This document shows, one piece after another, positions 6,021 to 12,271 of a stretch of 12,271 nt of DNA; within the stretch, counting starts at the first letter, position 1, and each line of letters opens with the position of its first letter. The DNA is taken from contig CAKUAV010000092.1 in assembly GCA_934636425.1 (NCBI GenBank), forward strand, positions 1 through 12,271, read 5' to 3'. Under the pieces are notes generated by a model, which searched no databases, was not told the origin of the DNA, and worked only from the letters and a program-made list of their open reading frames with translations. This DNA is from an uncultured Clostridia bacterium. Its GTDB lineage: Bacteria; Bacillota; Clostridia; Christensenellales; Aristaeellaceae. The translations under genes were made by a program, and so were the position numbers.

Positions 6021-6566
6021 CTAGAGAGTGGAGATGTGGGCGGGCGGCCAGATAATCGCGCGCGCCTTGCCCACGATGTCGGTGACCGGCCCCACGTCGA
6101 TCGAATGGCTGTCGTGCGAGACGGCGCGGTTGTCGCCCAGCAGGAAGTATTCGCCCTCGGCCAGCGCCGTTTCGGGATAGTCGTAATGCGCGGCATGGAT
6201 CGGCGAGACATAGTCCTCGCGGAGCGGCTCGCCGTTCAAAAAGATCAGGCCGTTTTGCGCCGAGACCACATCGCCCGGAACGCCGATTACGCGCTTGACG
6301 CAGTAGTCGCGCCGTCCGGGATAGCGGCAAATCACCACATCGCCGCGCTCATAGCCCTCTATGCGCGCCGTCAGTATCGACACATACAGCCGATCGCCGT
6401 TTTGCAGCGTCTCCTGCATCGATTTGCCCTTGACGGCGATGAACGTAAACACAAACGAGCGGATGACCAGCGCGATCACAAGCGCCGCGGCCAGCGTTCC
6501 TGCCCATGAGAGAATTTCGCGGCCCATGCGCTTCTCCTTTTTCTTTGATCCTTTGGCGGTTTCCAT
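6021..6566 (-). CDS. lepB: Signal peptidase I (copy 2, short form)
   Basis: A 181-aa S26 signal peptidase. It has a short basic N-terminus (KGSKKKEKRMGRE), a membrane span at about 19-43, catalytic Ser49 in VKGKSMQETL and Lys91 in CVKRVIGVPGD. The box GDNRAVSHDSHSID (144-157) differs from the common NDSR form, with His where Arg is usual. It lacks the long acidic extension of the other copy, and the two proteins are clearly diverged, so the duplication is not recent. The ATG at 6566 is preferred because GAGG lies 7 nt upstream. An alternative ATG at 6599 would add 11 residues and overlap the preceding gene. It is 19 nt downstream of the DUF951 gene and probably co-transcribed with it. The stop lies at the edge of the repeat array. 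Confidence 0.92.
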   Translation of the reverse strand: METAKGSKKKEKRMGREILSWAGTLAAALVIALVIRSFVFTFIAVKGKSMQETLQNGDRLYVSILTARIEGYERGDVVICRYPGRRDYCVKRVIGVPGDVVSAQNGLIFLNGEPLREDYVSPIHAAHYDYPETALAEGEYFLLGDNRAVSHDSHSIDVGPVTDIVGKARAIIWPPAHISTL

Positions 6567-6585
6567 GGCGCAGCCTCGCTTTTCG

Positions 6586-6777
6586 TCAGTTTTCCTCATG
6601 TGCGGTCAGAACTTTCCTGACTCTTTTTTCAAATTCGACGCGATCGAGCATCACCACGCGGCCGCAGCCCTCGCAGCGAATCTTCACGTCCGCGCCCGTG
6701 CGCGTCACAACCCATTTATCGCTTCCGCAGGGATGCGCCTTGCGCATCTGCACCAGATCGCCGATTTCCAGACGCAT
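6586..6777 (-). CDS. DUF951 family small protein
   Basis: A 63-aa protein beginning MRLEIGDLVQMRKAHPCGSD and continuing through WVVTRTGADVKIRCEGCGR and VVMLDRVEFEKR, the pattern of the DUF951 family found across Bacillota. The family has no established function that I can state. Three cysteines (Cys17, Cys35, Cys38, the last two as CxxC) with His15 could bind a metal; this is inference. The start at 6777 follows AAGGGG by 8 nt and matches the family N-terminus; the frame open to 6843 runs back through the promoter. It heads a two-gene unit with lepB copy 2. Confidence 0.9.
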   Translation of the reverse strand: MRLEIGDLVQMRKAHPCGSDKWVVTRTGADVKIRCEGCGRVVMLDRVEFEKRVRKVLTAHEEN

Positions 6778-6814
6778 AGATAACGCCCCTTCCGCTATTC
6801 GTTGGCTTCCTATT

Positions 6815-6843
6815 ATTATACGACATCCGCGTCCCGCCCGCAA
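6815..6843 (-). promoter_or_regulatory. Sigma-A-type promoter of the DUF951-lepB unit
   Basis: On the minus strand, a perfect TATAAT (complement of 6815-6820) lies 17 bp downstream of TTGCGG (complement of 6838-6843). This places the start of transcription about 30 nt before the ATG at 6777. Confidence 0.72.
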
Positions 6844-6941
6844 TGCCCCGGACGCAAAACCGCGCCGATTTTACACGCTTTTCCCGTCCGCGTCCCATCC
6901 CTGACACGCCCAGCCGGCCCCAAAGGCCGCTCTTGGCATGG

Positions 6942-6976
6942 AAAAAGATCCGCGCCGCCATATGGCCGCACGGATC
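6942..6976 (-). terminator. Rho-independent terminator after recN
   Basis: On the minus strand, a 30-nt inverted repeat (6947-6976; 15-base arms with one G-G mismatch and one G-U pair, centre CATATG) is followed directly by TTTTT (complement of 6942-6946). It begins 14 nt after the recN stop codon and closes the nadK-argR-recN unit. Confidence 0.88.
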
Positions 6977-6990
6977 TCCGGATTGAAATG

Positions 6991-8712
6991 CTAAGCGTCT
7001 TTTCGCAGCGCCTCGCGCCGCACAGCCGCGGCGGAGAGCATATTCTGCGCGTGATGAAGACTGCTCTCAGGATCGCCCGCGCCGCCCACCAGCCGCGCAA
7101 GCTCCGCCACGCGCCCCTCGTCGTCCAGAGCGCGCACGCTGCTGCCGGTTCGGCCGTCCTTCACGGTCTTCTCAACGAGGAAATGCGCGTCGCCCAATGC
7201 GGCGATCTGCGGCAGATGGCTCACGGCGATCACCTGCCGGCTGCGCGCGATCATGCACATCTTTTCGCCCACAACCTGCGCCATGTGGCCGCTCACGCCG
7301 GTGTCCACCTCGTCGAATATCATCGTGCCCACCTGCTCGCGCTCGGCCATGACCGCCTTGATCGCCAGCATGACGCGCGACAATTCGCCGCCGGAGGCCG
7401 TCGTGCTCAGCGGCTTGAGCGGCTCGCCCGGGTTGGGCGAAATCAGGAACTCCACCTGATCCGCGCCCTGAGGACTCAATCGCCGCTTGTCCTGCTCGGG
7501 AATCAGAAAGCGCACCAGAAAGCGCACCTTGCCCATGCCCAGCTCGGCCAGCTGCGCCATGACGTTTTTCTCAAACGCCTCGGCCAGCACGCGCCGCGAG
7601 GCCGTCAGCGCCACGCAGGCCTGCATCATCTCGCGGTCGGCCGCGTCCAGATGCGCGCGCAATTCGCTCAGCCGCTCGTCGCCCTGCTGGAGCGTGTCCA
7701 GCCGCTTCTGAGCGCTGTCCCGGAAGGCGATGACGTCCGAAAGCGACGGGCCGAACTTGTCCTTGATCTTCTTGAGCGCGTCCAGCCGCGCGCCGATCTT
7801 GTCGAACGCCGCCTCGTCGAACTCGATGTTCTCCATCATGTCCTGAAGCTCATAGCCCGCGTCCTGCGCCGCGTAGAACATCTCGTCCAGCCGGCGGCTC
7901 ATCTCGGCGAAGCGGTCGTCAATGTCCGCAATGCCCGACATGGCCGCCGCCGCCCGCCTGAGCGCATCCTGCACGCTGGGCGCGCGCTCGCTGCCGGCAT
8001 ACACCAGATGATACGCCCTGCCCACGCCGGTGGCGATCTTCTCGGCGTTTTCCATCAATCGGAACTGCCGCTCGAGCTTCTCGTCCTCGCCCTCTTTGAT
8101 TTTCAGCGCGCGGATCTCATCCAGCTGGCGGGAGAGTATGTCGATCGTCAGCGCCTGATCGCGCATTTCGCTCGTCAGCTCGTCCAGCTCGCGCTTCGCA
8201 TCCATATAGCGCTCGTAGAGCAGCTGCACGGCGCGCATCTTCTCGCGATGGGCGTCGTCGCCGAACGCGTCCAGTATCGCCATGTGCCGGGAGGGGCTCA
8301 TCAGCTCCTGATGCTCGTGCTGGCCGTGCAGCTCGACAAGCAGCGCCGTGAGCTGACGAAGCTGTGAAAGCGTGGCCACCTCGCCGCCGATGCGGCACAG
8401 ATTCCGTCCGGACGAGGACAGCTCGCGCCCGACGGCCAGATAGCCGTCCTCCGCCTCCATGCCCCATTCGTCCAGAAGGGACAGCGCGCGCTCGTTGCCG
8501 CGTATGTCGAACACGGCCTGCACGCTCGCCCTGTCCGCGCCGGTGCGTATGAGATCACGGTCGGCGCGCCCGCCCAGCGCCAGATTGACCGAATCGATGA
8601 CGATCGACTTGCCCGCGCCGGTCTCGCCGGTGAGCACATTGAGCCCCTTCTGGAAATCGATGCGCAGCCGCTCGATCAGCGCAATATTCCGTATGTTCAG
8701 CTCCAGCAGCAT
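6991..8712 (-). CDS. recN: DNA repair protein RecN
   Basis: A 573-aa SMC-like ATPase that gathers at double-strand breaks and helps present ends for RecA-dependent repair. The Walker A motif GETGAGKS is at 29-36, followed by GQHEHQEL (130-137). A long charged coiled-coil region runs at about 150-390, with the usual central hinge area. The signature TASGGELSR is at 438-446, Walker B TMIFDEVD at 463-470 and the switch histidine in VSHLPQIAA at His499. Length and domain order are normal for the family. GAGGA 7 nt before the ATG overlaps the argR stop codon; only 10 bp separate the two genes, so they are very likely co-transcribed. The argR-recN pair is a conserved arrangement in Bacillota. Confidence 0.97.
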   Translation of the reverse strand: MLLELNIRNIALIERLRIDFQKGLNVLTGETGAGKSIVIDSVNLALGGRADRDLIRTGADRASVQAVFDIRGNERALSLLDEWGMEAEDGYLAVGRELSSSGRNLCRIGGEVATLSQLRQLTALLVELHGQHEHQELMSPSRHMAILDAFGDDAHREKMRAVQLLYERYMDAKRELDELTSEMRDQALTIDILSRQLDEIRALKIKEGEDEKLERQFRLMENAEKIATGVGRAYHLVYAGSERAPSVQDALRRAAAAMSGIADIDDRFAEMSRRLDEMFYAAQDAGYELQDMMENIEFDEAAFDKIGARLDALKKIKDKFGPSLSDVIAFRDSAQKRLDTLQQGDERLSELRAHLDAADREMMQACVALTASRRVLAEAFEKNVMAQLAELGMGKVRFLVRFLIPEQDKRRLSPQGADQVEFLISPNPGEPLKPLSTTASGGELSRVMLAIKAVMAEREQVGTMIFDEVDTGVSGHMAQVVGEKMCMIARSRQVIAVSHLPQIAALGDAHFLVEKTVKDGRTGSSVRALDDEGRVAELARLVGGAGDPESSLHHAQNMLSAAAVRREALRKDA

Positions 8713-8722
8713 GGGATAGTCC

Positions 8723-9172
8723 TCACTTCATCATCGCGTGGAAGCGATTCATCACGGCCGGAACCTGCTCTTTGTTCTTGATGGCCACGAATATGCTGTT
8801 TTCACCGGCCAGCGTGCCGGCGATCTCGTTCCAGCCCAGTCCGTCTATGGCCTCGCAGGCGATGCCCGCGCTGGCCGGCAGCGTCTTTATGACGATCAGA
8901 TTCTCCGCCTCGGTCAGCGAAACGACCGACTCCGAAAAGAGCCGGATCATGCGGTCGGACACGTTCTTTTCCACGCGTTCGGCTGTGGAATACTTGTATG
9001 TGCCGTGGTCGGTCAGCACCTTGACCAGGCGCAGCTCCTTGATGTCGCGCGAGATGGTCGCCTGAGTCACGCTCACACCGCGCGCGAGCAGCTGGTCGGC
9101 CAGCATTTCCTGCGTATCGATTTCCATACCTTCGATCAGCTGAAGTATCATGGCATGGCGCATCGCTTTCAT
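8723..9172 (-). CDS. argR: Arginine repressor ArgR/AhrC
   Basis: A 149-aa hexameric DNA-binding regulator that controls arginine biosynthesis and catabolism genes in response to L-arginine. The N-terminal winged helix contains SVTQATISRDIKELRLVKV (34-52, recognition helix). The C-terminal oligomerisation and arginine-binding domain includes GIACEAIDGLGWNEIAGT (103-120). At the arginine-contacting site, where the family usually has Gly-Asp-Asp or Gly-Asp-Asn, this protein has Gly123-Glu124-Asn125. The ATG at 9172 is chosen because GGAGGA lies 8 nt upstream and it gives the usual family length. An upstream TTG (9196) and an ATG inside the Shine-Dalgarno region are poorer candidates. It lies 42 bp after nadK and 10 bp before recN. 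No convincing ARG-box operator was recognised in the window. Confidence 0.95.
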   Translation of the reverse strand: MKAMRHAMILQLIEGMEIDTQEMLADQLLARGVSVTQATISRDIKELRLVKVLTDHGTYKYSTAERVEKNVSDRMIRLFSESVVSLTEAENLIVIKTLPASAGIACEAIDGLGWNEIAGTLAGENSIFVAIKNKEQVPAVMNRFHAMMK

Positions 9173-9214
9173 ATCGTTCATCCTCCGTTGTGTCAAATCT
9201 CACATCGCAAATGA

Positions 9215-10048
9215 TCAGTGTCCCCAATCCATCAGCTTGGAGCGAAGCCGCTCATAAAAGCCCTGATCGTTCAGGCGGATAAAGCGCGCCCGCCGCTCGG
9301 AGCGCTTGAGCGCAATCCGCTCGCCGCCGCCCAGATAATGAACGGACTTGCCGTCCATCGTCAAAACGGCCTCGTTGCCGCGCCCGGGCACAACCTCGAT
9401 CAGCGCGTCCGCCGGCGCGACCAGCGGCCGGGTGTTCAGCGTGTGCGGGCAGATGGGGGTGAGCAGCAGCAGCTCCATGTCCGGCTGAACCACCGGACCG
9501 CCCGCGGCGAAGGAATAGGCCGTCGAGCCGGTGGGCGTCGAGATGATCAGCCCGTCGCCCGAAAACGACTCGGCCAGAAGCCCGTTGACATACACCTCGA
9601 GCGTAAGAATCCGCCTCAGAGAGGGCGCGCGCGTCACAGTCGCGTCGTTGAGCGCCATGGGCTGGCCGCCTATGTCGGCCTCGAGGAGCATACGCTCCTC
9701 CAGCGTGTACTGGCCGGAAATGAGCCGGTCGACGCACTTTTCCATGTCGTCCGGTTCCAGCTCGGTCAGAAAGCCCACGTGCCCCATGTTGATGCCCAGC
9801 ACCGGCATGCCGCCGCGCAGCGCATATTGCAGGCCGGAAAGCAGCGTTCCGTCGCCGCCGAAGGTGATCAGCAGATCGCAGCGGTCAAAGCCGCATTTGC
9901 ACGTTTCAAAGCCGCGCACGCTGCTCAGACGTCCCTCGACGCTCACGGTGACCCCGCGGCGCCTGAAATGCTCCAGCAGCGATACGGCTGCTTTGCTCGT
10001 CCTGTCGTTGACATTGCTGCACCAGAATCCAACCTCGCGAATCTCCAC
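9215..10048 (-). CDS. nadK: NAD kinase
   Basis: A 277-aa cytoplasmic enzyme that phosphorylates NAD+ to NADP+ using ATP or polyphosphate. The diagnostic GGDGT motif is at 64-68 (catalytic Asp66), then GINMGHVGFLTE (85-96), the ND pair at 134-135 and the NAD-binding block ISTPTGSTAYSFAAGGPVV (169-187). Length is normal. The start codon is GTG at 10048, with GGAAGGGAG ending 8 nt upstream. It is the first gene of nadK-argR-recN, downstream of two promoter-like boxes. In many clostridia this position follows an rRNA methyltransferase gene (tlyA), which is absent here. Confidence 0.96.
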   Translation of the reverse strand: MEIREVGFWCSNVNDRTSKAAVSLLEHFRRRGVTVSVEGRLSSVRGFETCKCGFDRCDLLITFGGDGTLLSGLQYALRGGMPVLGINMGHVGFLTELEPDDMEKCVDRLISGQYTLEERMLLEADIGGQPMALNDATVTRAPSLRRILTLEVYVNGLLAESFSGDGLIISTPTGSTAYSFAAGGPVVQPDMELLLLTPICPHTLNTRPLVAPADALIEVVPGRGNEAVLTMDGKSVHYLGGGERIALKRSERRARFIRLNDQGFYERLRSKLMDWGH

Positions 10049-10110
10049 GTCCGCTGCTCCCTTCCGTTCCTAAAACCGGCGCTTCGATAACCAGCATACG
10101 CTGCCGTATA

Positions 10111-10129
10111 AGTATACCACAGTATAACA
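10111..10129 (-). promoter_or_regulatory. Twin extended -10 boxes upstream of nadK
   Basis: On the minus strand, two copies of TATACT lie 10 bp apart (complements of 10121-10126 and 10111-10116). Each is preceded by a TGn (TGT and TGG), matching the extended -10 form. No good -35 hexamer is present at 16-18 bp from either. The leader to the GTG at 10048 is about 60 nt. The position makes this the likely promoter region of nadK-argR-recN. Confidence 0.5.
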
Positions 10130-10227
10130 TGGGATCATAGCCGTTTTTGCATTTCTTAACCGTTTTGTCACACACTTATTCGGACAACGGCGCGCTCTGA
10201 TGAAAAGCGCACTGTATATGCATCGCG

Positions 10228-12084
10228 TCACGCGCGCCCCAGCCGCTCGAGCACCGACGCGGCGACGGCCTGCGTATCCAGACCGCAGTCGGCCATCTGC
10301 TGCGCCACAGTGCCCTGCTCTATGAAGCGGTCGGGCACGCCCAGATTGAGCACGTCGGTTTTAAGCCCCCACGCGTGCAGGCGCTCGTTGACCGCCGAGC
10401 CGAAGCCGCCGGATATGACGTTGTCCTCGAGCGTGACGAGCAGGCCGTGCTTCTGGGCGGCGGCGCGCAGCATATTTTCGTCCAGCGGCTTTATGAAGCG
10501 CGCGTCGATCACGCCGCAGGACACGCCCTTTTCCATCAGCGCCATGGCCGCGCGCATCGCCACATTGACCATGCGCCCCACGGCCAGGAACATCGCGTCC
10601 GTGCCTGCGATCATTTCCTCCCATGTCCCCACGCGCATGGGGGCGTGGTCGCGCAGATGCGGCCCCATGTCGTCGCCCTCGCGGGCATAGCGTATGGCGA
10701 TCGGCCCGTCGAGCGCCGCGCTGAGGCGAATCATCTCGCGCAGCTGGCGCACATCGCGCGGGGACGCCACGATCAGGCCGGGAATCTGCCTGAGGAACGA
10801 GAGATCGAACACGCCCTGATGCGTCGCGCCGTCCGGCCCCACAAGGCCGCCGCGGTCGATCAGCACGGTCACCGGCAGGTTCTCCAGCGCCACGTCGCAG
10901 ATCATCTGGTCATAGGCGCGCTGGAGGAACGTCGAGTAAATCCCCACATATGGCCTGAGCCCCGCCGCCGCCATGCCGGCCGCCATGGTCAGCATATGCT
11001 CCTCGGCGATGCCCACGTCGAAAAAGCGCTCCGGGAAGCGGTCGGCGAAGGCCTGCAGCCCCGTGCCCGCGGGCATGGCCGCCGTCAGCGCCACGATGCG
11101 TATGTCCTTTTCGGCCAGCGCCATCAGCTCGTCCACGGCGATGCTGCCGTTGCCGACCGCCGCCGAGCAGGGCGCTTCCTCGCGCTTTTTCGGCGACACG
11201 CCGTGATAGAGATCGGGGCGCTTTTCCGCCGCCGCATAGCCGCGTCCCTTTTGCGTCACGACGTGCAGCAGCACAGGCTCCTCGCTCTCCTTCGCCCGGC
11301 TCAGCGCGTCGATGAGCTGAGGCAGATCATGTCCGTCGATCGGCCCCAGATAGCGCACGCCCAGCGCGCTGAAAAAGTGATCGTCCACCAGCAGGCGGCG
11401 CAGGGAAGCGAGCAGCCTGCTTATGCTCTTCTCCATGGGCTTTCCGATCTTCGGGATGCGCCCCAGGCCGCGCTTGACCGAGCGGCGCAGCGCATTGTAC
11501 GCCCCGCTCTGGCGCAGGCGCGTCAGATGGGTCGACAGCGCGCCCACATTGTGCGCAATCGACATCTCGTTGTCGTTGAGCACGACGATGAGCGGCGTTT
11601 TCGTGTGACCGGCGTCGTTGAGCGCCTCATAGCACATTCCGCCGGTCATCGCGCCGTCGCCGGTCACCGCCACCACGGCGTGCTTATCGCCCATAAGGTC
11701 GCGGGCGCGCGCCATGCCCAGCGCCGCCGAGATAGATGTCGACGCGTGTCCGGCGGGAAATGCGTCGTATTCGCTCTCGCTGATGCGCGGAAAGCCGGAC
11801 AGCCCGCCGCGCTCGCGCAGATGCGCAAACTGAGCGCGCCGTCCGGTCAGTATTTTGTGCACATAGGCCTGATGTCCCACGTCGAACACAATGCGATCCT
11901 CGGGCTCGCTGAACACATACTCCAGCGCCAGCGTCAGCTCGACCACGCCCAGATTGGACGCGAGATGCCCGCCCTGCTCCAGCACCGTATCGACCAGCAG
12001 CGCGCGGATCTCGCCGGCCAGCCGTTCCATGTCCTCAATGGAGAGTTTTTTCAGATCCTGCGGCGAATTGATCTTTTCGAGCAT
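10228..12084 (-). CDS. dxs: 1-deoxy-D-xylulose-5-phosphate synthase
   Basis: A 618-aa thiamine-diphosphate enzyme that condenses pyruvate with glyceraldehyde 3-phosphate to DXP, the entry step of the MEP isoprenoid pathway and a precursor for thiamine and pyridoxal. Visible motifs: GGHLASNLG with His40, DVGHQAYVHKILTGR (His71), the TPP-binding GDGAMTGGMCYEALND (142-157), the substrate loop YLGPIDGHD (245-253), the catalytic glutamate region FDVGIAEEHMLTMAAG (355-370), RGGLVGPDGATHQG (411-424) and DARFIKPLD in the C-terminal domain. It is full length. AAGGAG 7 nt before the ATG fixes the start. The usual upstream partner ispA is not visible in the 187 bp left of the window, and no clear terminator separates dxs from nadK, so some read-through is possible. 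Confidence 0.97.
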   Translation of the reverse strand: MLEKINSPQDLKKLSIEDMERLAGEIRALLVDTVLEQGGHLASNLGVVELTLALEYVFSEPEDRIVFDVGHQAYVHKILTGRRAQFAHLRERGGLSGFPRISESEYDAFPAGHASTSISAALGMARARDLMGDKHAVVAVTGDGAMTGGMCYEALNDAGHTKTPLIVVLNDNEMSIAHNVGALSTHLTRLRQSGAYNALRRSVKRGLGRIPKIGKPMEKSISRLLASLRRLLVDDHFFSALGVRYLGPIDGHDLPQLIDALSRAKESEEPVLLHVVTQKGRGYAAAEKRPDLYHGVSPKKREEAPCSAAVGNGSIAVDELMALAEKDIRIVALTAAMPAGTGLQAFADRFPERFFDVGIAEEHMLTMAAGMAAAGLRPYVGIYSTFLQRAYDQMICDVALENLPVTVLIDRGGLVGPDGATHQGVFDLSFLRQIPGLIVASPRDVRQLREMIRLSAALDGPIAIRYAREGDDMGPHLRDHAPMRVGTWEEMIAGTDAMFLAVGRMVNVAMRAAMALMEKGVSCGVIDARFIKPLDENMLRAAAQKHGLLVTLEDNVISGGFGSAVNERLHAWGLKTDVLNLGVPDRFIEQGTVAQQMADCGLDTQAVAASVLERLGRA

Positions 12085-12115
12085 TCGTGAACTCCTTCGT
12101 TTCAGGCCGCGCCTT

Positions 12116-12145
12116 AAAATAGAAAAATGCGCGTCAAAACCGCAA
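12116..12145 (-). promoter_or_regulatory. Possible dxs promoter (weak)
   Basis: On the minus strand, TTGCGG (complement of 12140-12145) and TATTTT (complement of 12116-12121) are 18 bp apart, about 30 nt before the dxs start codon. The -35 is the same hexamer as in the DUF951 promoter, but the -10 is imperfect. From here to the window end (12146-12271) I see no gene on either strand; minus-strand frames are all broken within about 80 bp. Confidence 0.3.
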
Positions 12146-12271
12146 GGCGGCGCTCAATGGCTGTCCTGCGGCTTGGATCGCTTTTTTTCATTATGGCGAT
12201 ACCGCACAACTCGGCGGCGCATCAGGCGATGTCTTTCCCGCCATCTGCGGCATGCAAATTTCTCGATTTAC

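Noticed and set aside
5265..6509. 414-codon open frame on the plus strand through repeat family 2 and lepB copy 2
   Set aside because: The translated peptide simply repeats with each DNA unit, then runs antisense to lepB; low-complexity Arg/Pro/Gly content and no start signal.
6802..8367. 521-codon open frame on the plus strand opposite recN
   Set aside because: Antisense shadow of recN caused by high GC; no protein signature.
10081..10140. ARG-box operator before nadK-argR-recN
   Set aside because: The A/T-rich TATAC repeats do not form the palindromic ARG-box pattern; better explained as -10 boxes.
10375..12090. 571-codon open frame on the plus strand opposite dxs
   Set aside because: It mirrors the GC-rich dxs reading frame, is rich in His, Arg and Ala, and shows no motif; dxs is unmistakable on the other strand.
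12146..12271. End of an ispA or xseB gene upstream of dxs
   Set aside because: All minus-strand frames hit stops and give no recognisable peptide.

Overview
The window looks like chromosome from a GC-rich member of the Bacillota, probably an uncultured, gut-type Clostridia lineage. This is inferred from four things: the conserved clostridial order dxs–nadK–argR–recN, an ArgR/AhrC-type repressor, a small DUF951 protein, and single-span Gram-positive-type signal peptidases I. No species can be named from the sequence. Nearly every gene is on the minus strand. The exception is the C-terminal end of an elongation factor G gene (1-269, plus strand), which enters from the left.

Layout from right to left, in the direction of minus-strand transcription: dxs (isoprenoid precursor and thiamine/pyridoxal supply); a 179-bp gap with two promoter-like -10 boxes; then nadK–argR–recN, closely spaced and ended by a strong terminator. 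Next comes a promoter with a DUF951 gene and a signal peptidase I gene (lepB copy 2). A gene-free stretch of 786 bp follows, largely an imperfect tandem repeat array of three ~210-250-bp units. After it come a second signal peptidase I gene (lepB copy 1) and an overlapping gene for an ArsC/Spx-fold protein that lacks the usual catalytic cysteine, closed by a terminator. Last is a monocistronic gene for a cytoplasmic GH78-type alpha-L-rhamnosidase with its own extended -10 promoter and terminator. This gene converges on the EF-G gene.

The gene-free stretches hold two unrelated repeat families. Family 1 is a ~205-260-bp MITE-like element with related inverted ends around CAGCCTGTC-A-rich / T-rich-GACAGGCTG. 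It occurs as three tandem copies (A-C) between the EF-G and rhamnosidase genes, plus one inverted copy (D) beyond the rhamnosidase promoter. The rhamnosidase transcription unit is therefore bracketed by copies. Family 2 is the GC-rich array between the two signal peptidase genes; each unit carries the same compound hairpin. Neither family encodes a recognisable protein.

The coding content is mostly ordinary housekeeping. The parts most worth a second look are the two repeat families, the cysteine-less ArsC-like protein translationally coupled to a signal peptidase, and smaller departures such as an altered arginine-binding motif in ArgR and no tlyA between dxs and nadK. I found no CRISPR array, tRNA, rRNA, transposase, phage gene or recognisable defence system.
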